Shown: positions 1 to 10,796 of the stretch, one piece after another
How positions within the stretch are numbered: position 1 is the first letter of the stretch
How the letters are laid out: every line of letters begins with the position of its first letter
From: Cocos nucifera
Lineage: Eukaryota; Streptophyta; Magnoliopsida; Arecales; Arecaceae
Length of the DNA: 64,000 nucleotides
Assembly: GCA_006176705.1 (NCBI GenBank)
Contig: QRFJ01005023.1
Span: forward strand, 186,001 to 250,000
Direction: 5' to 3'
Notes under the pieces: model-generated
What the model saw: only the letters and a program-made list of their open reading frames with translations
What the model was told of the DNA's origin: nothing
Database searches by the model: none
Position numbers and translations under genes: made by a program

Positions 1-1295
1 TCCGAAATAGAATTTAGCAGGTGATGAAAAATGGCAGGTATTGTCTCAAATTTATCTCACAAATTAAGACAACCCTTTTTCTACCTAGACAAGCTCCAGT
101 CAAACCAGGTAAAGGTACCTGAGTGAGCCAAAACATATTTGGCACAATCGAGAGAAACTTTAATGATAATTAAAGGAGAATATTAGGCTCAATCATATGC
201 TAGCACGATTTTCTTGAAATAATTGAATCTAATTCAAATCAATTAAACTGGTTTAGTCTAATTGATGATAGTCAGATTGAAATACTTGTTTGTGTGATCC
301 AGTTAGATTTATTTTCATATGGTAATGTGATATGTCACGATGTCTATCATCGACATCATCGAAACACCTTCCAATAGATCAGAACTTTTTTGATTCAGAC
401 AACTAGTATGATTGATTATCTAAATCATTTTAATAGCTCTCAAAATCTATCAGTGACACCTAGCAGTATATGGTGGCAACTCATCAGAATTGAAAATGAA
501 CCTCTTGGTATAGTTACCTATGTGATTAAGTTCTTCTATCTTGAGCTTCGACTGGATTAGGATTAAGATAATCTCATCAAACCCTAATATCCATCATATG
601 ATTAATCATTCGATTCAAGTCCAATGTGAAAACCTTAATAAAAACTCTTTCTATTATTTCACTCTGCCATGGCCATGGGTTTATGGACTTGATTCTCATG
701 ATCATCATAGGGCTACTCCTCATCTACCGAGGTAGATAGATTTTTTATTGGTGCAATCCAATTCCTATAATGAACATTATATAGCCAACATACACCTCAG
801 GGTTTCGAATGGCTAGGAGATCGAGTCATGGTGTACTCAAACTATAACACCCTCAAGATGAACTATCGATGTGCCTTAGGTCAAAGAACCAGACACACAA
901 CTGCAGCTTCAAGCTAATCATCGATGAGAACATAGACTTTCTAATGACTACTCGAAGTGGTCATGCTAGTGCCCTCGTTCTCTAACGAGTATCTGTACTC
1001 TCGCTTTGGTGTCTCTACACCATAGACTCAAGACTCATCTACTATAAAAAAATGATTGTACACCAACCTTATGGATCAATCATCATCCTCATGATGATCC
1101 TATGGTCAGAAGCATTTTATGAGTTAATAATAAAAATTCATGTCTTAAATTTTTAACTTTTGAAAATAAGAACTATTATTGCCATTAACTCAAGGGATGT
1201 ATCGCAGACACTAAATACACATTATGATAGAAAATAATCTATTTTATTATTTATAGTCAAAATTATAATTTTGCCCTTGGAAGTGTATAACAAGT
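1..1295 (-). mobile_element. cop-1 copia LTR (L), minus strand, partial
   Basis: Read on the minus strand this matches the first ~1.3 kb of the cop-1 LTR, as in 24355-26639 and 53548-55802. Shared blocks include the AT-rich start zone, the text around 'atcatcatgaggatg', and the GTGCTAGCA-containing stretch near 190-215. It runs off the left edge of the window. Its 5' terminus is not at 1295: the last ~40 bases lie at 3583-3621, separated by a younger solo LTR of the same family in the opposite orientation. Several short ORFs fall here, but none matches a protein family and they are not conserved as frames between copies. Confidence 0.88.
1291..1295. repeat. Target site duplication CAAGT, left copy
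   Basis: CAAGT immediately precedes the TGTTAG start of the solo LTR, and the same five bases follow its CCTTCA end at 3578-3582. Five bases is the usual copia target duplication. Removing one copy plus the LTR rejoins the interrupted minus-strand LTR in register. Confidence 0.92.
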
Positions 1296-3577
1296 TGTTA
1301 GATATGTGTGCCCTTGAACCCAGAATTGACTGACACTTGTAATACACTTCTAGGGGCAAAATTATAATTTTGACTATAAATAATAAAATGGATTATTTTC
1401 TATCATAAATATGTATTTAGTGTCTGTGATACATCCCTTGAGCTAATGATAATTATAATTCATATTTTCAAGAGTTGAAAATTTGGACATGAATTTTTGT
1501 TATTAACTCATAAAATGTTCCTGATCGTAGGATCATCATGAGGATGGTGATTAATTCGGAAGGTTAGTGTACAATCACTTTTTTATAGTAGATGAGTCTT
1601 GAGTCTATAGTGTAGAGATATCGGAGCGAGTGTACAGGTACTCGTTAGAGAATGAGGGCACTGAGCATGACCACCTCGAGCAGTCATAAGAAAATCTACC
1701 TTCTCGTCGATGACTGACTCGAAGCTACAGTGGTGTGTCTGGTTCTTTGACCTGAGGTGCATCAACAGTTCACCTTGAGGGTTTTATAGTTTGACTACAC
1801 CATGACTCGATCTTCTAGCCATTCAAAATTTTGTGGTGTATGTTGGCTATAGCATATTCATTGTAGGAACTGAATTGCACCAAGAGAAAATCTATCTACC
1901 TCGGTGGATGAGGAGCAGCTCTATGAGGATCATGAGAATCAAGTCTATAAGCCCATGGCCATGGCAAGGAGAAGTAATAGAAAGAATTTCTATTAAGATT
2001 TTCACATCGGACTTGAATCGAATGGTTAAATCATATGATAGAAATTAGGGTTTGACGAGTTCATCTTAACCCTAATCTGATCGAGGCTCAAGATAGAAGA
2101 ACTTAATCACATAGGTAGCTACATCGAGAGGTTCATTTTTAGTTTTGATGGATTAACACCATATACTGCTAAGTGTCACTGGTGGATTTTGGGAGCAATT
2201 AGAATGATTTAGATGATCGATCATTCTAATTGTCTGAATCAAAAGAGTTCTGATCCATCGAAAGGAGTTTCAATGATGTCGATGATAGAGATCATGACAT
2301 ATCCCATTACCATATAGAATTGAAACTAACTGGGTTACACAAATAAGGATTTAGATCTGGATATCATCAATTTGACTAATCTAGTTTAATAGATTTGAAT
2401 AAGATTCAATTAGGTTCAAGAAAATTGTGCTAGCACATGATTAAGCCTAACGTTCTCCTTCTACTATCATTAAAAGTTATCTCGACTGAGCCAAATATGT
2501 TTGTGCTTACTCAAGTATCTTTACTTGGTTTGACTGTAGCTTGTCTAGGTCAGAAAAAGATTGTCTTAATTTATGAAATAAATTTGAGATAACACCTACC
2601 ATTTTTCGTCACCTGCTAATTCTTGTCTTTGACTTTGGTCAAACATTGACCTTTGATACTTAGACATCTGCCTATGTGTCATGCACCTATAGGAGAGTAG
2701 ATAGGGGCTTGTCCCCTTGCTAGTAATTGGAAAGGATGGGGTGCATGCCTAAGGAGGCGTGCACCCATGGATAGGGACGCCTAGAGTCCCATATGGATGG
2801 GACTCCAGGTTGCTTCTTGGATTTCACTTAGGTGGCACCTAGGAATAGACTTTGATCAGTCTTAGGTACCATCTAAGGATGAATTGAGGGAGCTCTCATC
2901 TGATTGGATCAAGTGATGTCATCCCACCAATCAGATTTAGATCTGATTGCATGAAGCAACGTGATTGATCGGGATGATGTGGCACTGCATGGCGCAGCAG
3001 GATCTATATAAACCCTATCTGCACCTAACTTTTATAGAGTTCTCTCTTAGCCCATGCCTTAAGACTGCCCCCCTTCCTCCTCCAAGCCAACTTCTAGTCC
3101 TCTCTCTCCTCTCCATGCCCAAGAAATTTTGGGCTTCAGTTTGGTGCGATCTAGGCAAGAGAAAGGTCATGAGAATGGAAGAAGGCTGCACTGCTACAGA
3201 GATGACTGCAGATCTTTGAAAGGAATTTTGAAGATCCTCCAAATCAGATCTAAATCTGATATTTGGAGAGGTGATAAAGAAGGAGAAGATCTCTGGATCC
3301 AGTCCAAATGGATATCGATAGAGGCCAGGTGCTTGCATGGCTAGATCTAGAACCTCACGCAAACAACAGGATCATCAAAGGATAATCTGATTGCCCAACA
3401 TCAAGGTATAAATTAAATCAAATTATTTTATTTTTATTTTTATTTATTAGATCTATAAAATTAGATTTGAAACATCTCAGATCTGATCCAGATTCATAAG
3501 AAAAATTTTTGAAATATCTCTCTTGATCTAATCAGATCTGAATGAACCTAAATTGAAAAATTAGGATTTTCCCTTCA
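1296..3577 (+). mobile_element. Solo cop-1 LTR with perfect target duplication
   Basis: A full-length 2282-bp LTR that begins TGTTAGATATG and ends TTTTCCCTTCA. It is collinear with the element A 5' LTR (2285 bp) and the element D 5' LTR (2255 bp). There is no primer binding site, leader or coding region next to it, and CAAGT flanks both ends, so it is best read as a solo LTR left by recombination between the two LTRs of a former element. It sits in the opposite orientation inside another LTR of the same family. That makes 1-1290 and about 1335-2620 a long imperfect inverted repeat with a short central loop. A TATA box lies at 3004-3012. The short ORFs at 2965-3344 are not supported as genes. 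Confidence 0.93.
3004..3012 (+). promoter_or_regulatory. LTR TATA box
   Basis: CTATATAAA lies about 570 bp before the LTR end, in a block kept across the family. The equivalent in element A is CTATTTAAA (26069-26077). In the minus-strand LTR G at the right edge it reads as TCTATATAAAG. It probably marks the U3/R boundary of cop-1. Activity is not shown. Confidence 0.65.
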
Positions 3578-3621
3578 CAAGTGTCAGCCAATTCTGGCTT
3601 CTAGGACATACATATCTAAGA
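3578..3621 (-). mobile_element. 5' terminal piece of cop-1 LTR L, plus TSD right copy
   Basis: 3578-3582 is the second CAAGT. 3583-3621 is the reverse complement of the cop-1 LTR start: it contains 'ccaattctggcttctagg' and ends TCTAAGA where the consensus end is TCTAACA. It continues LTR L across the solo-LTR insertion. The five bases after it (3622-3626, AAAAG) should recur left of the window if L belongs to an intact insertion. Confidence 0.88.
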
Positions 3622-3869
3622 AAAAGGAGGGAGGGGAAGTCTTAGTCCAGCATGAAGAGCTTCTACATGCAAGCAGAAGTGACCTGCATGGGGGAGCAAG
3701 CTCGGTTGCGAGGTCCAAGAAATTCAAGTTCATATTCGGAAGGGATCCCATATAAAATCTTTATTAGAGAAAGGTCTTCATGATGAAGTGTGCAACGGAT
3801 GGTATTAGGAATGATGGGTGGATGAGGTGCTTCTATGGGCTCGATTTTCTTAGGACTGGAATCCATCAA
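3622..3869 (-). pseudogene. Transposase_28-like ('putative gypsy type transposon') domain remnant
   Basis: A 68-aa minus-strand frame (3663-3869) contains YGIPSEYELEFLGPRNRACSP. This resembles the conserved (Y/F)xIPxEYEL..PGPxxRAC(S/x)PP core that I know from the plant Transposase_28 family (Pfam 'putative gypsy type transposon'), found in extra ORFs of some Tat-type Ty3/gypsy elements. The usual continuation, a segment rich in L, R, P and F, is only vaguely present after an in-frame stop. The frame is then cut by the end of LTR L at 3621. It is antisense to the neighbouring gypsy LTR H, as expected for an antisense extra ORF between pol and the 3' LTR. It is a fragment with no function claimed. 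The family match rests on motif recall. Confidence 0.6.
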
Positions 3870-4552
3870 GGTTGGATAAGCTGAACTCCCAGAACAAGTC
3901 GATCAAGATTCGTCGATAGACATATGAATCAAACTAAACTTGGGAAAACCCCCGAAAAGTAAGAAAAATAAGGCGCAAAATCTCTTTGAAGAAACAAAAA
4001 GGACAAAATGCAAAAGACATAAAAATGATCAAAGAGAAGGTTGTGGAACTAACCTAAGTTGATCGAAAGGAGCAAGGAGGAAATGGGCATGATAGAAGTC
4101 GATTAGAGAAGCACCTAGGACTAGAGAAAGTAGTTGAAGAAGCCAAAACTCTTAAGTGGGAAGAAGATGGAAATAGGAGGAAGATAGAAACAAACATAGG
4201 CAAATTGAAGCCTCGGAGGAAGAAGGCGAGCTTAAATATCCTAAGGAGCTTAAGGCAGTTATGATTATAGATCCTCCTTCACCAGTTTTGGCCTGCCGCG
4301 TGTCTCACTCGTTGTGCCCATCTTTGACGCCAGATAAGGCATTTATCACACCATACATAAAGCTCCACACTAAATGAGTTTTCAAAAGGGGATGTGTCTT
4401 TTTGGGTCATTCATGCATTAAGAAACTTCGATGCCAATCCAAAAAAGCTAAGTGATCTCGCTCCCAAAGAATGGGGGGTTGAAAAAGGACTTTAACTATG
4501 TCAACTTTTCTATACTTCATTCAAAATTTGAACTCGGGAGTAGGGAGATACG
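3870..4552 (+). mobile_element. Probable 3' internal region of gypsy element H
   Basis: This lies between the Transposase_28-like remnant and LTR H. I see no long frame and no recognisable gag, RT or integrase motif. The purine-rich run at 4536-4550 (GGGAGTAGGGAGATA) ends two bases before the LTR and fits a polypurine tract. That suggests this stretch is the non-coding 3' internal part of the element whose 3' LTR follows. The 80-aa plus frame at 4452-4694 crosses the LTR boundary and is not a credible gene. Confidence 0.5.
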
Positions 4553-5452
4553 TGTTGGGGGTAAAATAACCTCCATCGAAGTCCTTAGCCACTGCCCCTC
4601 TTGTGGAAGTAACTCATCGATCCTCTCAACAACAAGTCTGTACCATGGAGTTTACAGAAGGCACATCAAAATTCGGTCAGATGACCTTGGATAGTAAATG
4701 AGAACTATTATTCGATTAACCTTGCTTCTTAACTTAGAATGAATGATAGGATTAAAATTCAACCCTCCAAACCTAGATTAGTGATGAACTCCTTCAGTCA
4801 TGCTCCTTTCGAATGAACTCCTCTAGTTGCAGACCTACTTAATTCCTACCACACCTATCAGTGGGAACCATCCAAAGGAACCTCGTCAAAATCACTGACA
4901 CATAACAACCGTTCCACAAAGGATGGAGTGCAGAACTTCATATCTTCATTTAGGGGGCACCTACTTATGCACGGCTCAGGAAGCTTTCAAACTTCTTAAA
5001 ACCACCAGATATTGCCCCCAATGAGCCTCAGCCGATTATAAGTCTACAATGTACACAAAAGTCTCCAACCTATATCTTAACTCTAACAAAGGGATTTTCA
5101 TCGCCAAGGACTCATGACAAACAACAAATCATCCTCCATAACAAACTCCAAGTGGCCTGAGCGGCCCACTACCAGATGGTTATGACTGTCATTATCAGTT
5201 TGTTATATGCTCTGTCTATAAAAGAGACTTTTCAGATATGTTTTTTCAAAACTTTCTTCCCTTTTTTGTCACTCTGCTTCTCTATTTTTTTGAGCACTTC
5301 ATTCTAGTTGGCCAAAAAACTGACTTGAGCATTGGAGGATCTTGCTGGAGCCACCAACCTTCGGTTAGGATTTTGTTTTGCAGGTCTCTTAGGCAGTCTC
5401 ATCTTCTCCACTCCAGCTAGCTCCGACGTCCTCATGGATTTCCACACCAACA
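4553..5452 (+). mobile_element. Gypsy (Tat-like) LTR H
   Basis: A 900-bp LTR bounded by TGTTGG and CCAACA, related to LTR F (61528-62638). Shared blocks are 'ccataacaaactcca', 'cggcccactacca', the TATA region, the 'ggagccaccaac' stretch and the 'ttttgcaggtc' stretch before the end. A polypurine-like tract precedes it and no primer binding site follows, so it is probably a 3' LTR. It lacks F's expanded repeat upstream of TATA. The left (ATACG) and right (CTTAC) flanks do not match, as expected if the 5' half of the element is elsewhere. Confidence 0.8.
5215..5224 (+). promoter_or_regulatory. LTR H TATA box
   Basis: TCTATAAAAG lies about 230 bp before the LTR end, at the same place as the F box (62395-62404). 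It probably starts R in this gypsy family. Confidence 0.6.
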
Positions 5453-6349
5453 CTTACCTTAGATGCTTACTAGTCTGACCAAAACTGATTGGGTTAGTCT
5501 ACAATCTTGGCTCCAACCATGGAGTCAAATTAGGTCATAATGTGGTTGACCATATATGACTGTGAGTCAACCATGACCAAGACTTATATCTAATGGGCTG
5601 GTGAATTCTAAGCACTCTTGATCCCACCTAACCAACTCTTGATTCGGTTTGATCAACCGCTAGACCTAATGAAGCTACCCACACCCAAACCCATGTTTTA
5701 TGAAAATATCTTAGACCTGATAATTCATAACTTTTAGACCTAATTAATTTCATAAACTTAATTAAGGGCAAAGATCAAAGCATGCAAAGATCCTAGAGTT
5801 TTTGGATCTAGGATTTTGCAGAAAAGTAAATTTTTTATTTCTAATTAAGGATAAATGTGTAGCACCCCTACATGCCATAAGAGCACTCCATCGAATGAGA
5901 AGGGAAATCCTTTTAAACCTTCTTACTCTTATGACTGGATGGCCAAGGAAAATGCTTTAATCAGAAATATAGGTTACATTACAAAAATAATTAGATCTAA
6001 TACATATAACTTTAATATAATTTAAGATCTAATCTACACATGCTTTGCATACATCTTGTGTATAAAATTTAAATATATAAACTTATGTTTTATATCTGAT
6101 TACATCTCATGTAATAGCTAAAAATAAAAATTTAAATGATCATATTATAAAAATTTTAGATCTAGACTATACATGGCATAGAACTATAGACCTAGTCTAG
6201 ACATGCATTGCATATATCACATATATAAAAATTTTAAATGCATTTACTGATTTTAGATTTGATTACATCTCATATAATATTTAAAATATAAATGATTAGA
6301 TCAGAGAAAAAAAGATCAAATCAAAATAGATCTAGAGAACTGCAAATGC
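5453..6349 (-). mobile_element. cop-1 element I: partial 5' leader, minus strand
   Basis: Reverse complement of the cop-1 leader seen in A (26654 onward) and D (55817 onward). It includes the AT-rich repeats of 'gatctaaaat' type and the ~120-nt stem-loop block (5843-5962, listed separately). It stops abruptly at the end of gypsy LTR H, so gag-pol of I is absent and was presumably displaced to the left by the H insertion. It is non-coding. Confidence 0.85.
5843..5962 (-). other. Conserved leader stem-loop of cop-1 (copy in I)
   Basis: The outer arms AATTAAGG and CTTTAATC enclose the inner arms CATAAGAG (5876-5883) and CTCTTATG (5926-5933). The same nested pairs occur in A (27221-27340) and D (56393 onward). 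Conservation of complementary arms in a non-coding leader suggests an RNA structure such as a packaging or dimerisation signal. The role is inference. Confidence 0.55.
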
Positions 6350-6362
6350 GGCTTTGATATCA
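6350..6362 (-). other. Primer binding site (initiator Met tRNA), element I
   Basis: On the minus strand this reads TGATATCAAAGCC, two bases after the LTR terminus CCTTCA. It is a one- or two-mismatch version of the copia iMet-tRNA site, and it fixes the element's orientation and LTR boundary. Confidence 0.85.
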
Positions 6363-6364
6363 GT

Positions 6365-8653
6365 TGAAGGAATCTCTATTCCTTGGCTGCAGGATCGATA
6401 TGATAGGATCAGATCTAAAGCAAAATTTTTAACAATTTTTTCTAATCATCCAACCAGATTTGAGAGTTCTTAGATCTAATTATATTTATTTGATTATAAA
6501 ATTAAAAATTAAAATAAAATCAATAACATCTCATGTTACCTAATCGGGTAAACGGTTTACCCATAGTGATGATCTGATGAAGCTTTGAGGTTCCAATGCT
6601 AGCGGTGCATGCACCTGGCCTTTACCAAAGTCCACTCAAGTTGGATCGGAAGGTCTCGTCCTTCTAGATTTGATGTCAAAAATTCAGATATGAAATTAAA
6701 CTATGGTGCCTCAGATCTGATCTTCGACAGCAATGCGTCCGTCTCATGAACAGCATTGTCTCCACTTGTTCTTTGCAGTAGTAGCCTTCAAACTTTGAAG
6801 CTGATTTTGCCCAACACCTTGGGCATGGAGAACAAAAGGAGAATTAGGGAGGGAGGCATGGAGATAGATGGAGAGATAGGGTGGTGGCATGGGAACACTG
6901 GGATTAATGAAACCCTAGGGCATAGAGTCTTTAAATAGACCAATTGAAACCCCTAGAGTCCTAGAGCCTTAAGCAAACACTTTACTTAACGCAGAAGGAC
7001 TCAGTAAATTTCTCCATGCCAAATCTAAATTTTCATTTAATTTTGTTGCAAAAAATTTCATGAGAAATGGTGCCATATAGTTTGGATAAAACCAAGTTGG
7101 CATAGGGCTTTTATCTTCAAAGATTTTGATCTCATCAAAACTCCTTGACCCATTCAAACCTTTTTTGAATTGGGCATCTCCACCATATCTACATGGGCAC
7201 ATGCTAGGTGGGGTGTATTCCCTTCTCTCCATCATGAAATCCATTTGGGGTGCATGCCGCTAGAAATTCTCTATGGGGCGCACGCCCCTCTCCTTCAATT
7301 CATACAAAGATGGGTCAATACTGACCCTTGTCTTGTTCCCATCTGATGGGATTAAGACAAGCCCTGAACTGGTCAGGATAAGCCTTGATCTGATAAGGAT
7401 AAGCTCCAGTCAGACTAGGATAAACTCATACAGGATTTTTGGATGAGCCAAATCCAATTTGACTCAATCGAGATGAACTAGAAAGATGAGAAAAGGAGAA
7501 TGTCAAGTTCAATCATGTGCTAGCATGATTTACTTGAACCTGATTGGATCTAATCCAAATCAATCAGACTTAGTTAGCCTAATTGATGACATCCAAATCC
7601 AAACCCTTATCTATATGATCTAGTTAGGTTCAATTCTATATGATAATGGAATATGTCACAATCTCCATCATCAATATTATCAAAATATCTTTAGATGGAC
7701 TAGAACTCTTTTGATTCATCCAATTAGAATCATCGATCATCACGATAATTCTAATTGATCCCAAAATCTATGAGTGAAACATAGCAGTATATGGTGGCAA
7801 CCCATCAAACCAAAAGCAAACCTCATGGTGCAACTACCTGTATGATTAGGTTCTTCTATCATGAGCTCCGACAAGATCTAGGTCAAGATAAACTCATCAA
7901 ACCCTACACCTATCATATGAATAAATCATTTGATTCGAGTCTGATGTGAAACTCTAATCAAAATCTCTTTCTATTATTTCACACCACCATAGCCATAGGC
8001 TTAAGGACTCGATCTCATGATCATCATAGGACTGCTCCTCCTCTACCGAGGTTGATAGATTCTCTATTGGTGCAATCCAATTCCTGCAATGAACATGCTA
8101 TAGCCCACATACACCTCAGGATTCTAAATGGCTAGGAGATAGAGTTTTGGTGTAGTCAAACTATAATGCACTCAAGGTGAATTGTCAATGCACCTTCGGT
8201 CAAAGAACTAGATACACAACTATAGCATCGAGCTAGTCATCGATGTAAAGGTTGGCTTCCTTATGACTGCTCAAGGTGGTCATGCTTAATGCCCTTATTC
8301 TTGATAAGTACCTATATTCTCACTCTGGTGTCTCCACATCATAAACTCAAGACTCATCTTTTCTAGGAAAGTGATGGTATGCTAATCTTTCGGATCAATC
8401 ACCATCCTTTTGATAATCCTAAATCGAGAGCAATTTATGAGTTAATTATGATAACACTTACCTTAAATTCTCAACTCTTGAGAATATGTGTTATTATGCT
8501 CATTAACTTAATGGATGTATCATAGGTACTCTAAATATACAATATGATAGAAAATAATTCTATTATTAATTTTTGATTCAAAATTATAAAAATATTCCTA
8601 GAAAGTATTTTATAAGTGTCAGCCAATCTGGCTTCTAGGGCATACATCTAACA
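6365..8653 (-). mobile_element. cop-1 5' LTR of element I, minus strand
   Basis: A full-length 2289-bp LTR. On the minus strand it starts TGTTAGATG (ending at 8653) and ends CCTTCA (at 6365), followed by a primer binding site and leader. The right flank GATAG (8654-8658) is the predicted target duplication. It is inserted in LTR J, a second cop-1 LTR in the same orientation, so the two look like a tandem pair but are separate insertions. Small ORFs such as 6756-6938 and 6969-7244 lie inside and are not genes. Confidence 0.92.
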
Positions 8654-10796
8654 GATAGATCTGAAATAAAAATATGAAACCTGGTATCTAATACCACCTA
8701 TTGCAAGTGAATTGTTCACTTGCAGTGATGATCTGGAAGCTGTCTGAAGTTCTGACTAAAGTCATGCACGTGTTCAACCTCTAGTAGCATCCACTTGGAT
8801 CTAATCTGAAAGTCTTCTTCTTCTAGATCTGATCTCAAAAAATCAGATCCTGGAACTTCTCTTCATGCCTTTAATCCGATCTCGAGCAGATCCGATCAAC
8901 ACATGATTGGAAACTAGTTGACGCGGTCTTGCAACAGCAGCACTTCGACTCTCATAGACCTAATTTGCCTAACCCTTAGGCATGGAGATGAGGGAGGAGA
9001 GGATGGAAAGGAGGTGTGGAAGAGAGATAGAGCCTGGGTGTTGAGAATAGAATGGCCAAACTCTTTGGCCTAGGTCCCTATTTATAGACTAAACAAGGTA
9101 CCATAGTGTCCTAAGGCTTTAAGCAATTGACCAGGTCAATTTGCTTAAAGCAGAAGGACTCTCCTCAATACCCAACACCCCATACTAATTTTTCATCACA
9201 TTTTGTTGCACAAAATTAGATTAAAAGGGGTGCCACATTATCTGGATAATGTGGAGTTGGCGTAAAAAAAAATCCTCTCCAAGTTTGAACTATTTGACCC
9301 ATTCATAATCATTTGAATGGGCAACCTCCTTAACTCCCTCATCTTATCCAATAGGGGTGTATGCTAGGAGAGGCGTGCACCCTTAAATCTCCATGAAAAA
9401 ACATCTAGGTGCATGTGCCCTAAGAGAAAATATAGGGGGCGCATGCCTCTTCCTTTCTTTCCTGCAAAGATCGGGACAAATGTGGTCTTGTCCTGGTCCT
9501 CATCATATGAGACCAAGACAAGCCCTGATCTCACCAAGGCAAGATCTAGCCAAACTAGGATAAAGCCATACAGGATTTCTAGACAACCTAAATCAAATTT
9601 GATTGAGTTCAGACCAATCAGAAAGTTCATAGAAGGAGAAAGTTACATCTAATTGTGTGCTAGCATAATTTCTTTGAACCTAATTGGATCCAATCCAAAT
9701 CAATCAAACTATGATAGCCCAATTGATGACATCCAAATCCAAACACTTGTTTATGTGATCCAGTTAGGTTCAATTCTTTATGGTAATGGGACATATCATG
9801 ATCTCCATCATCGACATCATTGAAACACCTTTCGATAGACCAGAACTCTTTCTAATTCACCTAATTAGAATCATCGATCATCAAGATAACTCTGATTGAT
9901 CCCAAAATCTATCAATGATACCTAATAGTATGTGGCGGCAACCCATCAAAATCGAAAATGAACGTCTCTGTGCAGCCAACTATGTGATTGGATTCTTCTA
10001 TTACGAGCCCTAATTGGATCTGCATCAAGATGAACTCGTCAGACCTAACACCTATCATATAATTAAATCATTTGATTCGAGTCCAATTTGAAATACTAAT
10101 AGAAACTTCTTTCTATTATTTCATACTATCATGACTATGGACTTTAGGACTCGATCTCATGATCATTATAGGACTACTCCTCATTTACCGAGGTTGATAG
10201 ATCACATCTTAGTGTGATCTAGTTCCTACAATAAACATGCTCTAGCCAACATACAGCTCAAGGTTTCAAATAGCTAGGAGACCTAGTTATGGTGTAGTCA
10301 AACTATAACACCCTCAAGGTGATCTATTGATGCACCTCAGATCAAAAAATCAAATACATAACTACAGGATCAAGTAAATCATCTACAAGAAGGTAGACTC
10401 CATTATGACTGCTCAATGTGGTCACGCTCAGTGCCCTTATTCTTAAGAAGTATCTATACTTTTGCTCTGGTATCTTTACACCATAGATTCAAGACTTATC
10501 TATCCTAATAAAATGATGGTACACCCATCTTTCGGATTGATCATCATTCTTATGATGATCCTACGATCAGAAGTAGTTTATGAGTTAATTATGATAACAC
10601 ATATCTTAAATTCTTAACTCTTGAGAATATGTGTTATCATACTAATTAATCCAATGGATGTATCATAGATACTTAATACACAAATATGATGAATGAAAAT
10701 AATCTTTTTATTAATTATAAGTTAAAATAATAAAAATGTTCTTAGAAAGTATTTATAAGTGTTGGCCAATCTGGCTTTTAAGGTACACATCTAATA
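8654..10796 (-). mobile_element. cop-1 LTR J, minus strand, truncated
   Basis: About 2.14 kb collinear with LTR I but lacking the final ~150-190 bp of the LTR (U5 side), where element I is inserted. The 5' terminus on the minus strand is TATTAGATG, a one-base change from TGTTAGATG, at 10796. The next bases CTTAG are the predicted target duplication within element K. The overlapping ORFs at 9364-9652 lie on opposite strands of LTR sequence and encode nothing recognisable. Confidence 0.88.

Noticed and set aside
1..2620. Foldback transposon or large MITE suggested by the palindrome
   Set aside because: The CAAGT duplication and continuation of the host LTR at 3583 show a solo LTR inserted in inverse orientation.
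2965..3362. Overlapping 71-115-aa ORFs on both strands
   Set aside because: They lie in the U3/R part of the solo cop-1 LTR around its TATA box. The frames are not kept in LTRs A, I, J and G and match no family.
4452..4694. 80-aa ORF next to LTR H
   Set aside because: It crosses the internal/LTR boundary of a gypsy element and has no recognisable domain.
6365..10796. Tandem duplication of one LTR
   Set aside because: I has its own primer site and leader, J lacks its 3' end, and the two differ at many positions. It is better read as I inserted in J.
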